Origin: Alphaproteobacteria bacterium
Lineage (GTDB): Bacteria > Pseudomonadota > Alphaproteobacteria > Rs-D84
Length of the DNA stretch: 52,772 nt
Assembly: GCA_015062445.1 (NCBI GenBank)
Contig: SUUQ01000008.1
Coordinates: 1-52,772 of the forward strand
Direction of reading: 5' to 3'
Shown in pieces: positions 35,351-44,065 of the stretch; the stretch's first letter is position 1, and each line of letters opens with the position of its first letter. The position numbers and the translations under genes were made by a program. The notes under the pieces were generated by a model. The model was not told the DNA's origin. It worked only from the letters and a program-made list of their open reading frames with translations, and ran no database searches.

Positions 35351-36012
35351 TTTTTCACCATTTCTTGGGCATTGTTAACAAAAATTGCAGGCGACAGACC
35401 TGATACTGCAGACAGGCCAGAAACAACATCAATAATACTGGCCCCGGGTGCAGAATCTGTTTCTGATAATATCCGTGTCGCAGGGGTCGCAATGATGCGT
35501 TTTGGACCATGCGAACCAGAATAAGAAAAATACGCATTGTACGTCGCCGCCAGACCTGCAATGTCTGAGACAGCACCAGAATATCTGTGAAATAAAATAA
35601 ATGGTGGCAATTGTGCCGCATGACGTTTTAATACCGTAAACATTTTATCCCAGGCACCAACACAATGAACATGGATGCCACGGTGTAAATCACACGCAAT
35701 TTCAAACTGACGTTCAAAAATATGCAGCTGCGCCCCAATATTCGGACGATGCGAATCCAGCCCAACTTCGCCAACCATCAAATCAGGACGTGCAATCAGA
35801 CGATTGTATAGTTGGCTGTCCCAATCAGTTGGAATCTGATGAATATACCATGGATGGATGCCAATCGCACCGTATACATTCTGATTCGCAGCAGATATTT
35901 CAGACACCGAATCAAATTCTGAAAATTTAGCCGAATTGACAATCATGCCAATCTGGGAATCTGGAACCAGGGCAACAGGTAAATGACAATGAGCATCAAA
36001 ATATTCAACCAT
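35338..36012 (-). CDS. TatD-like metal-dependent hydrolase, second copy
   Basis: 224 residues. HxH at 8 and 10 (YFDAHCHL), GEVGLDS (about 80), HVHCVGAW, LFHRYSG and SETDSAPG give the TatD metal and catalytic positions, though the last is degenerate compared with ETDAPY. The helices between are shorter than in the copy at 23150, so it is a divergent paralogue. It shares an operon with tcdA (13-base overlap). Confidence 0.8.
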   Translation of the reverse strand: MVEYFDAHCHLPVALVPDSQIGMIVNSAKFSEFDSVSEISAANQNVYGAIGIHPWYIHQIPTDWDSQLYNRLIARPDLMVGEVGLDSHRPNIGAQLHIFERQFEIACDLHRGIHVHCVGAWDKMFTVLKRHAAQLPPFILFHRYSGAVSDIAGLAATYNAYFSYSGSHGPKRIIATPATRILSETDSAPGASIIDVVSGLSAVSGLSPAIFVNNAQEMVKKCHD

Positions 36013-36050
36013 AAATCAATAATAATACCAGCATGCAATAAAGTCAAAAA

Positions 36051-36070
36051 AATCCCCCAGATGGGGGATT
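36051..36070 (-). terminator. Intrinsic terminator after the EF-hand protein gene
   Basis: AATCCCCC/GGGGGATT perfect stem with a 4-base loop; on the minus strand it is followed by T residues. It lies 21 bases after the stop at 36091. Confidence 0.8.
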
Positions 36071-36090
36071 GAATCAATATTCCTGAAAAA

Positions 36091-36648
36091 TTATTCCGCA
36101 ACAACTGGTGCAGTTTCAACAGGTGCGGGTGTTTCTGGTGCTGGAACTGGGGCAGCAGGTTCTGCAGATGGACGTGGTCCATGACGCATTTCCTTTTTAG
36201 CGGCCTTGAATTCTGCACGTGTGATGCAACCATTGTGGTCTGTGTCCATCATTGGTGCCATTTGTGCCAATTTTTCACACTTAATCACCATGCAGCCAGC
36301 ATCATCAAATTCTGGACGTGGGCCAAACTTGCCCTTGCCACAGCAACACATCTTTGCCGCCGCAAATCCCATGGCAAAAATAATCAAAATCAAGATTAAT
36401 TTTTTGAAGAAACCGCCACGACGACATTTGCAATGTGCGTGTTCCATACAGTTTCCACCGCATGCACAATTTTTATCACAGCCGCATGGATGTTTTTCAA
36501 CAACAGGGGCTGCAACCTTTTTGACATCTGCCACTTTTTTAGCAGGTGTTTTTTTTGCAACAACTTTTTTTGCCGCAACAGGTTTAGAAACAGTTTTTTT
36601 TGCAGGTGCTTTTTTTGCAACTGGTTTTTTTACAGATTTTTCTGCCAT
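36091..36648 (-). CDS. Membrane protein with H1-like tail, Cys cluster and EF-hand
   Basis: 185 residues, ribosome site AAGGAAGG. Four parts are visible. Residues 1-52 are Lys/Ala/Pro repeats like histone H1 or AlgP (AKKAPAKKTV...). Residues 53-77 carry seven cysteines (HPCGCDKNCACGGNC..HCKC). A membrane helix spans about 82-100, followed by CCC. A canonical EF-hand loop occupies 135-146 (D135, D137, N139, I142, E146), and a Pro/Ala-rich tail closes the protein. By the positive-inside rule the basic tail is cytoplasmic and the EF-hand periplasmic. It might tether DNA or metals at the membrane; this is inference. Confidence 0.7.
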   Translation of the reverse strand: MAEKSVKKPVAKKAPAKKTVSKPVAAKKVVAKKTPAKKVADVKKVAAPVVEKHPCGCDKNCACGGNCMEHAHCKCRRGGFFKKLILILIIFAMGFAAAKMCCCGKGKFGPRPEFDDAGCMVIKCEKLAQMAPMMDTDHNGCITRAEFKAAKKEMRHGPRPSAEPAAPVPAPETPAPVETAPVVAE

Positions 36649-36721
36649 TTGTCCTTCCTTTTTTGTTTGACACTTGGATTGTATTCAAATAAAAAAAACT
36701 TGTAAAGTAAAAAATAAAAAA

Positions 36722-36749
36722 AACGTCCCGTTTGGGACGTTTTTTTTCA
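36722..36749. terminator. Bidirectional terminator after hup
   Basis: AACGTCCCG (36722-36730) with the complementary CGGGACGTT-like arm ending at 36742, flanked by A- and T-runs on both sides. It lies 12 bases after the HU stop codon. Confidence 0.85.
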
Positions 36750-36760
36750 TTGAAACTGTA

Positions 36761-37033
36761 TTAGTTCAATTCTTCTTTCAAGGCCTTGCCAGGTTTGAAC
36801 TTTGGCTGAATAGATGCAGGGATTTTGATTGCTTCGCCTGTCTGTGGATTGCGACCTGTTGTTGCCTTGCGTTTTGCAGTAGCAAATGTACCAAAGCCAA
36901 CCAAACGTACTTCGCCCTTCTTTTTCAAAACTTTTGTAACTGTTTGAATGAATGCATCCAGGCATGCAGCAGCTGTTGCCTTGGTTACGTCAACTTCGTT
37001 GGCGATTGCTTCGATTAATTGCTGTTTGTTCAT
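36761..37033 (-). CDS. hup: HU-type DNA-binding protein
   Basis: 90 residues, standard HU size. MNKQQLIEAIANEVDVTKATAAACLDAF, then GEVRLVGFGTFATAKRKATTGRNPQTGE, the last being the HU signature with the Pro tip in the DNA-binding arm. It is a homodimeric nucleoid protein that bends DNA. Monocistronic, with a strong promoter and its own terminator, as expected for an abundant protein. Confidence 0.95.
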   Translation of the reverse strand: MNKQQLIEAIANEVDVTKATAAACLDAFIQTVTKVLKKKGEVRLVGFGTFATAKRKATTGRNPQTGEAIKIPASIQPKFKPGKALKEELN

Positions 37034-37105
37034 GTGTTTCTCCTTTCATAAATTTATTAAGGTGTCCCGCAGTTCCAATGGACATTCCTTGTACTGCTTG
37101 TCCGA

Positions 37106-37134
37106 ATCGTAAAGAATTCTGCACTTTATGTCAA
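37106..37134 (-). promoter_or_regulatory. Promoter of the HU gene
   Basis: On the minus strand: TTGACA (37134-37129), exactly 17 bases, TACGAT (37111-37106). Start of transcription near 37099, giving a leader of about 65 bases. Confidence 0.7.
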
Positions 37135-37179
37135 GTCAATAATTAAAAACATCCCGTTTTTCGCAACTTTAATTAAATC

Positions 37180-37662
37180 TTAGTGACCTGTATGCACAGA
37201 TTCGGCAGGCACAGCACGGGCCCCAGGGCTGTTCGATTCACATAAAATCTGGGGGGCATTCATGCCATCAACACGTACACTGCGGAAATAATTCGGTGTC
37301 AATATCAGCATTAATACAATCACAATGCCCCAAAAATATAACTTGGTTAATCCCCATGAGGTCTTGAACGCATCGCGCATAAATTTATCTTTTAACAAGT
37401 TTTGGTATAGCGCCCAACACCATGAAAATACCAATAACATTAACACAAATATAAATCCAATTATTATCGGACGGGTAAACTGACCCAAACCGTTCGCCAA
37501 TGTATCCCACACAGAACTGGCCGCAGGACATACGTACAATGTATTCGGAGCAGCCGCCGCAGACACAGCAATCGGCTCAGTCGGTGACAGTGTTATCCCA
37601 AACGACGTCATCAAAACAATCGCCACCAACATAATAACTGCATATAACATGGTCGGTTTCAT
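37180..37662 (-). CDS. Hypothetical inner-membrane protein
   Basis: 160 residues from ATG 37662; a longer frame upstream overlaps the divergent gene and is not coding-like. Three hydrophobic segments: about 5-25 (MLYAVIMLVAIVLMTSFGI), about 66-87 (PIIIGFIFVLMLLVFSWCWAL) and about 107-125 (LYFWGIVIVLMLILTPNYF). The stretch between segments 1 and 2 is Ala/Pro-rich and the tail is short. No family recognised. No clear terminator follows. Confidence 0.6.
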   Translation of the reverse strand: MKPTMLYAVIMLVAIVLMTSFGITLSPTEPIAVSAAAAPNTLYVCPAASSVWDTLANGLGQFTRPIIIGFIFVLMLLVFSWCWALYQNLLKDKFMRDAFKTSWGLTKLYFWGIVIVLMLILTPNYFRSVRVDGMNAPQILCESNSPGARAVPAESVHTGH

Positions 37663-37755
37663 TTCGGTATTCCTTTTGCCCTGTTCGTTTTGGCATATTA
37701 TAACATAAAAAACATAGCAATTGCAATTTATCAAACTTTTATTTAATATTTGAAT

Positions 37756-38586
37756 ATGTTCAATGTGAAAACTGATTATGTATTGGGTCTGACAACGTTT
37801 TGCAATGAATACCTGAACATTTCTGTGTCGGGGCTGGCAAAGCTGGATGCAGATTTTGTTCTGATTATCTATAATGACAATCCAAACACAAAACTGACCA
37901 AGAAACATGTGCGAAATCTGGGATATAACGGGCCGCTGTATATAATTAACACTGAACATAACGTCGGTGTACGACAGGCCAGATTGAATATTGTCAAATT
38001 TATAACAAAGAAAAAGATAAATGCACAGTGGGGAATTTTCTTGGACGATGACGACGTTCTGATTAACCTGAACATTCCAAATGTTAGTGATAACAACTGG
38101 GCGATTGTGCAAAATATGGCGATTGTTAATAATGGTATGATTGATGTACTGCGTATTATAAATAATCCGAATTACGAACTGAATATTGATGGAAAAAATA
38201 TCGAATTGGTGCGACCACATTTGGGACTGGTGGGTACCCCCGTCAGAATATCACTGTTAAAACAGATGGCGGTGCTGATGGAAAATATCAAAGAGCAGAT
38301 TTCAGATATTGATGAATCTGTTAATTGCAGACCACCGGTGGATGAAATGATGTGGGCGGCCCTGAACATAATCGCACGACACAACGATGATGCGGCATGT
38401 CCAATTTTTATGGACACAACAAACTATCTTAAAATAGATATTGACAGTGCGGCAATTAAATACGGCACATCAATTCGCCCAAACAAATGCACGACCGCAC
38501 AGGCAGAACGAATAATTGAACGACACAACAAGGCAATTGTCGCCGCATTAGATGCCGCCCCGGCGGGGCAAAATTCTGAACAATAA
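37756..38586 (+). CDS. GT-A-like glycosyltransferase domain protein
   Basis: 276 residues from ATG 37756; a TTG two codons upstream is in frame. The first 100 residues form a family-2-like Rossmann pattern: LGLTTFCNEY, VLIIYNDNP, NTEHNVGVRQARL and the metal-binding acidic cluster FLDDDDVLI (about residues 95-103). This suggests a nucleotide-sugar-dependent transferase, but the acceptor half is not recognised. No membrane segments. It stands alone between a divergent membrane-protein gene and alaS. Confidence 0.55.
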   Translation: MFNVKTDYVLGLTTFCNEYLNISVSGLAKLDADFVLIIYNDNPNTKLTKKHVRNLGYNGPLYIINTEHNVGVRQARLNIVKFITKKKINAQWGIFLDDDDVLINLNIPNVSDNNWAIVQNMAIVNNGMIDVLRIINNPNYELNIDGKNIELVRPHLGLVGTPVRISLLKQMAVLMENIKEQISDIDESVNCRPPVDEMMWAALNIIARHNDDAACPIFMDTTNYLKIDIDSAAIKYGTSIRPNKCTTAQAERIIERHNKAIVAALDAAPAGQNSEQ

Positions 38587-38668
38587 AAAATTCCAAAAAC
38601 GTAAATTATATGATTGAAACAACGGGGCATAATCTTTACAATGCCCATAGAAATAAAGGATAAACCAA

Positions 38669-40747
38669 ATGACATACAATGAAATAAGAAAAGCTTTCTT
38701 GGATTACTTTGAATCACACGGACACAAAATCGTACCGTCAGCATCGTTGATTCCAAATGACCCGACACTGTTGTTTACCGTGGCAGGTATGGTGCCATGG
38801 AAAGGCATCTTGCAGGGGACAGAACCTGCGTTCGCACCACGGGTTGCGGATGTGCAAAAATGTATTCGGGCGGGCGGCAAGCATAATGACCTGGAAGATG
38901 TGGGATTTGATGGTCGACATCATACGTTCTTTGAAATGATGGGGAATTGGTCGTTTGGTGACTATTTCAAAGAAGGCGCAATTGAAATGTCGTGGGAACT
39001 GCTGACCCGGGTATTTGGACTGGACCCCAATCGTATTGTCGTCACAACACACTATTCCGATGAAGAGGCAATTAAAATCTGGAAAAAGGTCGCAGGCAAG
39101 GATGCAATTTTACTGGGTGACAAAGATAACTGGTGGTCGGCCGGTGATACAGGCCCATGTGGACCATGCACAGAAATGCACTATGACATGGGGGAACATT
39201 TGCCCGGTGGAATGCCAGGAACACCAAACGAAGACGGCGGTCGTTGGGTCGAAATCTGGAACGATGTTTTCATGCAATATGACCGTGATGCAAATGGAAA
39301 TTTAACACCACTGCCGAAACAAAATGTCGATACAGGGGCGGGACTGGAACGATTTGCATCCATTATGCAGGGAAAAACCGATAACTATGATACAGATTTG
39401 TTCGTAAACCTGAAACGGGCAGTATCCGACATCACAGGTGTGGCAGAAACAGATGAAAATGTCGCCAGTTTCAAGGTTATTACAGACCACCTGCGGTCGG
39501 TCGGATTCGCAATCGCAGATGGGGTAATTCCTGCGAACACAGACCGTGGATATGTCATTCGCAGAATTCTGCGCCGTGCAATGCGCCATGGTCAAATACT
39601 GGGGCATCGGGGGGCGCTGCTGTCAAAACTGTACCCTGCCCTGATTACAGAAATGGGTGATGCGTACCCGGAACTGGCACGTGAACAGGAACGTGTAGTC
39701 GAAATTATTCAAAATGAAGAAAATGCGTTCACAGATATGCTGCAAAATGGCATGAAGTTGCTGGAAAATGAAATTCCAAAGTTGAATAATGCAGTCCTGC
39801 CGGGGGATGTAGCATTCAAACTGTTTGATACATATGGATTCCCACTGGACCTGACACAGATGATTCTGCGGGACAGAAATATTGATGTCGATGTGCCTGG
39901 CTTTGAAAAAGCAATGGCGGAACAAAAAGAACGCAGTCGTGCAAACACCAAGGGAACACGTATTTTCTGGGAATCACAGACAGAATTGGCCAATACAGAC
40001 GACAGTGCAAAATATAATCCCACAGACATGAAATCAAAGGTTTTGTCAATTCTGAAAAATGGCGAATTTGTACAATCGGCAAATGCCGGCGATGAAGTTG
40101 AAATTGCACTGGACAAAACCGTTTTCTATGGCACCCAGGGCGGTCAGGTTGGTGACAGTGGCGAACTGAAAATCAATGGCAACACCGTTATGAACGTGAC
40201 CGAGGCCGCACGTGTCGATAACGTTGTTATTCACAAAGGGACACTGGTCGGCACAATCAGTGTTGGCGATACAGTAGAGCCAATTATCAATGCGGCAATA
40301 CGTCAACAGACTGCACGGGCACATACGGCGACCCACCTGCTGCAGGCGGCACTGCGACACGTCCTGAACGAAGACGTGGAACAACGTGGGTCCAAGGTCA
40401 GCCCGGATTCTGTGCGTTTTGACTTTCGCTTTGGTCGTGCAATGACACCGGAAGAAAAACAAGCGGTCGAAGACCTGGTAAACAAGTGGATTGCCGAAGA
40501 TATGACCGTTACACACGAAGAAATGACACTGGATGCTGCAAAAGAAAAAGGGGCAATGGCGCTGTTCGGCGAAAAGTACGGCGATATGGTCAAGGTTATT
40601 ACTGCGGGTGATGTGTCGTGCGAACTGTGTGGCGGAACACATATTCATCATACAGGCGAAATAATCAAAGCACGGATAAATAAAGAAAAATCCATCAGCA
40701 GTGGCATCAGACGTATTACTATGTCGGTCGGCACATTGGCAGAATAA
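38669..40747 (+). CDS. alaS: Alanyl-tRNA synthetase without C-Ala domain
   Basis: 692 residues against about 875 for typical bacterial AlaRS. The class II catalytic domain is complete (motif 1 in FLDYFESHGHKIVPSASLIP; motif 2 RHHTFFEMMGNWSFGDYF; motif 3 GAGLERFASIMQG). The tRNA-recognition helices and the editing domain are present, with HTATH (about 552) and CELCGGTH (about 650) supplying the zinc-binding H/H/C/H. The protein stops right after the editing domain (RRITMSVGTLAE), so the C-terminal DHHA1/C-Ala domain is missing. A terminator follows 4 bases later, which excludes a recent frameshift. Confidence 0.93.
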   Translation: MTYNEIRKAFLDYFESHGHKIVPSASLIPNDPTLLFTVAGMVPWKGILQGTEPAFAPRVADVQKCIRAGGKHNDLEDVGFDGRHHTFFEMMGNWSFGDYFKEGAIEMSWELLTRVFGLDPNRIVVTTHYSDEEAIKIWKKVAGKDAILLGDKDNWWSAGDTGPCGPCTEMHYDMGEHLPGGMPGTPNEDGGRWVEIWNDVFMQYDRDANGNLTPLPKQNVDTGAGLERFASIMQGKTDNYDTDLFVNLKRAVSDITGVAETDENVASFKVITDHLRSVGFAIADGVIPANTDRGYVIRRILRRAMRHGQILGHRGALLSKLYPALITEMGDAYPELAREQERVVEIIQNEENAFTDMLQNGMKLLENEIPKLNNAVLPGDVAFKLFDTYGFPLDLTQMILRDRNIDVDVPGFEKAMAEQKERSRANTKGTRIFWESQTELANTDDSAKYNPTDMKSKVLSILKNGEFVQSANAGDEVEIALDKTVFYGTQGGQVGDSGELKINGNTVMNVTEAARVDNVVIHKGTLVGTISVGDTVEPIINAAIRQQTARAHTATHLLQAALRHVLNEDVEQRGSKVSPDSVRFDFRFGRAMTPEEKQAVEDLVNKWIAEDMTVTHEEMTLDAAKEKGAMALFGEKYGDMVKVITAGDVSCELCGGTHIHHTGEIIKARINKEKSISSGIRRITMSVGTLAE

Positions 40748-40751
40748 TCAA

Positions 40752-40780
40752 AATCGCCCAACAACTGGGCGATTGTTTTT
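40752..40780 (+). terminator. Intrinsic terminator of alaS
   Basis: AATCGCCCA (40752-40760) pairs with TGGGCGATT (40766-40774), followed by GTTTTTATTT. Confidence 0.88.
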
Positions 40781-40786
40781 ATTTAC

Positions 40787-40814
40787 TTGATTTTAGGTAA
40801 ATTTGCACTATCAT
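40787..40814 (+). promoter_or_regulatory. Promoter of the RNase J gene with long leader
   Basis: TTGATT (40787-40792), 16 bases, TATCAT (40809-40814). The leader to the start codon at 41025 would be about 200 bases; it contains TGTACAAAGTACA-like and CACAG...CTGTG inverted repeats. No gene is seen in 40781-41024. Confidence 0.4.
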
Positions 40815-41024
40815 TATAACCATACATCCGAGAGAATGTACAAAGTACAACATTAGTACTGGTGTACGGATTTTATCCCTGTGTCTTTATTTTTAATAAT
40901 AAAATACCATAGGGTATTAAACAAGGCCGCATAACCACAGATTCACTGTGTATAAAGAAGTCTTTCTTTATCGATAATGAATTTAGTGGTTGTGCAAATA
41001 TATAACCATAAAAAAGGATTACAA

Positions 41025-42821
41025 ATGGTGAAAGTAAAAGAAAAAAAAACTGCACCAAAAAAAGGTGCTGAACCAAAAACACCAAAGCCAATCAAAGGCA
41101 TGAATAAGCACGAAACAGATGCAAATGATGATAAAGTCTACTTTATGGCGTTGGGCGGACTGGAACACATCGGTCAGAATATGTACCTGTATAAATACAA
41201 AGGCAAATATCTGGTGGTGGATTGCGGTCTGGGATTCCTGGAAGAAGAAATCGGTGCTGGCGATGTTCAATACTGTGATACAACATGGCTGGAAAAACGC
41301 AAAAAAGACGTAGTTGGATTTGTCATCACGCACGGACACGAAGATCATATCGGGGCACTGAAATACATTTGGCCAAAATTCAGAAAACCAATTTACTGTA
41401 CACGATTCCCAGCAGAAATTTTGCGCCGCACGTTTACAGGTATCGAAATGGACTTTGACCCACGTAAAGATATTGTGGAATTTGACCATAATGGGGCAAC
41501 GTTAGACATCGCACCGTTCGAAATCGAAACCTTTCACGTCACGCACAGTGTTCCAGAAGCACAAATGTTAATCATCAAAACTGGGGCAGGAAAAATTCTG
41601 CATACAGGCGACTGGACATTCAATGACGATAACCCAATCGAACCCACAACGGACTTTGCACGGTTGGCAGAAATTGGTTCAGATCCAAAATTGCTGGCAT
41701 GTATGTGCGATTCAACAAATTCATCAAAACAGACCAAGCAAACAACAGAAACACAGGTTCGGGATACGTTAATCGAAATTATGAAAAATGCACCAGGCCG
41801 TGTTCTGGTGACCGGATATTCACGCAGTTTGGCACGTATGAAAATGTTCGCCCAGGCCGCACGTGCCGCTGGCAGAATCGCCGCAATCAAAGAACGCAGC
41901 AATCCAAATCCTGTACCCTATGTCGGATTGCCAGAATTCCGTGAAATGGGTATCAAGTTCGGATACCTGGACAAAGACGATGTTTATCTGCACAGCGAAA
42001 TAAAAGACCTGCCGGCGGAAAAACAGGCAATATTCTTGACCGGTTCACAGGGGGAAAAATTCGCAATGCTGACCCGTCTGTGCCATGGGCAGGTAAAAGA
42101 ATTAAAACTGATGCCAACAGACACCGTTGTGTTCAGTGCAATTATTATCCCGGGACGTGAACAGGATGTGTCATACCTGTATAACAAACTGGCACGAATG
42201 GGTGTGAAAACGCACACTATTTTCGATACGGATAATCTGCATGCCAGTGGACACGCAGGACGACCAGAATTGGAAAAATTCTATGATATGGTTCATCCAC
42301 AGGTGGCTGTGCCAATGCATGGTGACTATATCAACGAAATGCTGAACGGTAAAATGGCAATGGAACGTGGCGGGGCCAAGCATATGATGGTCGTACATAA
42401 CGGCGAAATGATTGCGTTCGCAGACGGGGCAGAACCGTATGTCGCAGAAACAATCGATACAAACTATGTCGTTATGGAAGGCGAAACAGAACGCAGCGCA
42501 AATGACCAAGTGTATAAAAATCGCAAGAAAATCGCATCAAATGGCGCAGTGTTTGTAACGCTGCCAGTTGACAAGCGGGGATTCTTGAAAGGTGTGCCCG
42601 AAGTTTCCAGTGCAGGTATCTTTGAAACAGATACAACCGGATTCATGAAACGGCAAATCCAAATCGAAATCACCAAGGCAATCGATGCGTTAAGCAAGAC
42701 AGAACGCAAAGATCGTAACAACCTGGTGCGGGCGGTACAAATCGCATCAAACAAGGTTGTGCGGGCGGCACTGGGGGCGGATAAAAAACCACAGTACAGT
42801 GTGCACTTTGTACAAAAGTAA
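41025..42821 (+). CDS. rnj: Ribonuclease J
   Basis: 598 residues from ATG 41025, with AAAAAGGA as ribosome site. A Lys-rich N-terminal extension of about 35 residues precedes a metallo-beta-lactamase domain with HGHEDHIG (about 103-110) and the beta-CASP region (DSTNSS, VTGYSRSLARMKMF, HASGHAG). The C-terminal domain is shorter. Acts as 5'-3' exo- and endoribonuclease in RNA maturation and decay; RNase J is usual in alphaproteobacteria. Monocistronic with its own terminator. The long leader may be a site of self-regulation (inference). Confidence 0.92.
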   Translation: MVKVKEKKTAPKKGAEPKTPKPIKGMNKHETDANDDKVYFMALGGLEHIGQNMYLYKYKGKYLVVDCGLGFLEEEIGAGDVQYCDTTWLEKRKKDVVGFVITHGHEDHIGALKYIWPKFRKPIYCTRFPAEILRRTFTGIEMDFDPRKDIVEFDHNGATLDIAPFEIETFHVTHSVPEAQMLIIKTGAGKILHTGDWTFNDDNPIEPTTDFARLAEIGSDPKLLACMCDSTNSSKQTKQTTETQVRDTLIEIMKNAPGRVLVTGYSRSLARMKMFAQAARAAGRIAAIKERSNPNPVPYVGLPEFREMGIKFGYLDKDDVYLHSEIKDLPAEKQAIFLTGSQGEKFAMLTRLCHGQVKELKLMPTDTVVFSAIIIPGREQDVSYLYNKLARMGVKTHTIFDTDNLHASGHAGRPELEKFYDMVHPQVAVPMHGDYINEMLNGKMAMERGGAKHMMVVHNGEMIAFADGAEPYVAETIDTNYVVMEGETERSANDQVYKNRKKIASNGAVFVTLPVDKRGFLKGVPEVSSAGIFETDTTGFMKRQIQIEITKAIDALSKTERKDRNNLVRAVQIASNKVVRAALGADKKPQYSVHFVQK

Positions 42822-42823
42822 AC

Positions 42824-42848
42824 AAAGCCCCGGTTTTGGGGCTTTTTT
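42824..42848 (+). terminator. Intrinsic terminator of rnj
   Basis: AAAGCCCC pairs with GGGGCTTT around a 6-base loop; six T follow the GGGGC. Confidence 0.9.
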
Positions 42849-42850
42849 AG

Positions 42851-42879
42851 TTGATTTTACACAAACTATGATTTATCAT
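42851..42879 (+). promoter_or_regulatory. Promoter of trpS with structured leader
   Basis: TTGATT (42851-42856), 17 bases, TATCAT (42874-42879). The roughly 160-base leader contains the stem GGCGTGAAGACGCC (about 42931-42944) and a second GTGCC...GGCA pair. No T-box signature (AGGGTGGNACCGCG) is present. Confidence 0.45.
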
Positions 42880-43044
42880 ACGTGGTATGTGTAAGATTAT
42901 TTTTATCTTTGGTATCAATAAATGCTGGCGTGAAGACGCCTGAACTGTTTTACGTGCCGATGGCCCAGGCAATAAAAATTTAGGGCTTTCTTTTCATAAA
43001 CAAAATTACTAGAATCATATTAAGAAAGTAAAAAGGTATTTATT

Positions 43045-44043
43045 ATGTCAAATACAGATAATGTCGTTCTGACGGGGATTAAACCAACCGGTATGCCACA
43101 CTTGGGAAACTATATCGGGGCATTAAAGCCAATAATCGAACAGTCGAAAACAAATAAAACATTTATGTTTATCGCTGATCTGCATGCGCTGAATACAATT
43201 CATGATGCAAAACAAATTAAACAGCATACATATGAAATCGCAGCGATGATGATTGCGTTGGGACTGGATATGAATAACACAGTGCTGTTCCGACAGTCTG
43301 ATATCAATGAAATATATCAGCTGAACACAATGCTGATGAATGTCACACCCAAAGGACTGATGAACCGGGCACATTCGTACAAGGCCGCAATGGATAAAAA
43401 CATCGCAAATGGCGACGATGTTGATGCCGGTGTCAATATGGGACTGTACACCTATCCAATCTTGATGAGTGCAGACATCCTGCTGTATAATGCAGATATC
43501 GTCCCAGTTGGGGCAGATCAGAAACAGCATGTGGAATTCGCACGTGATATCGCAGGATACTTTAACCACACATACGGCAATACGTTCAAGTTGCCAGAAC
43601 CGGTTATTGGACAGGACACGGGTTTAATCCCCGGACTGGACGGACGTAAAATGAGCAAGTCGTACGACAACACAATCGCACTGTTCGCACCAGAAAAGGA
43701 ACTGAAAAAGAAAATTATGCGTATCATCACGGATTCTAAGTTGCCAGAAGAAGCAAAGAATCCGGATGAGTCAACAATATTTCTGCTGTATAAACATTTT
43801 GCATCGGAATCTGAAATCGCAGAATTTGCAGAAATGTTCCGCCGGGGCGGTTTGGGGTATGGAACCGCAAAAACAATACTGTTTGAAAAAATCAATTCTG
43901 TTCTGGCAGAACCACGGGCAGAATATGAACGGCTGATGGCAAATACAGATGAACTGGATGCCATATTGCAAAATGGTGCCAAAATGGCGGCCATGGTCGC
44001 AGAAAAAACAATGCAGCGTGTAAAAAAAGCAATGCTGGGATAA
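43045..44043 (+). CDS. trpS: Tryptophanyl-tRNA synthetase
   Basis: 332 residues, normal length. The class I signature HIGH appears as PHLGNYIGA (about 18-21) and KMSKS as GRKMSKSYDN (about 203-207). GVNMGLYTYPILMSADILLY and VGADQKQHVEFARD are characteristic TrpRS motifs. It charges tRNATrp. 22 bases separate it from the following SIMPL gene, which has its own ribosome site. Confidence 0.95.
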   Translation: MSNTDNVVLTGIKPTGMPHLGNYIGALKPIIEQSKTNKTFMFIADLHALNTIHDAKQIKQHTYEIAAMMIALGLDMNNTVLFRQSDINEIYQLNTMLMNVTPKGLMNRAHSYKAAMDKNIANGDDVDAGVNMGLYTYPILMSADILLYNADIVPVGADQKQHVEFARDIAGYFNHTYGNTFKLPEPVIGQDTGLIPGLDGRKMSKSYDNTIALFAPEKELKKKIMRIITDSKLPEEAKNPDESTIFLLYKHFASESEIAEFAEMFRRGGLGYGTAKTILFEKINSVLAEPRAEYERLMANTDELDAILQNGAKMAAMVAEKTMQRVKKAMLG

Positions 44044-44065
44044 TCTGACAAAGGAGAGAGCAAAA

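Noticed and set aside
40748-40780. alaS shortened by a frameshift or assembly error
   Set aside because: A terminator begins 5 bases after the stop codon and no C-Ala-like sequence is found in any frame downstream.
42880-43044. T-box or tryptophan-responsive leader of trpS
   Set aside because: No T-box sequence, no Trp-rich leader ORF, and the hairpins do not form a terminator.
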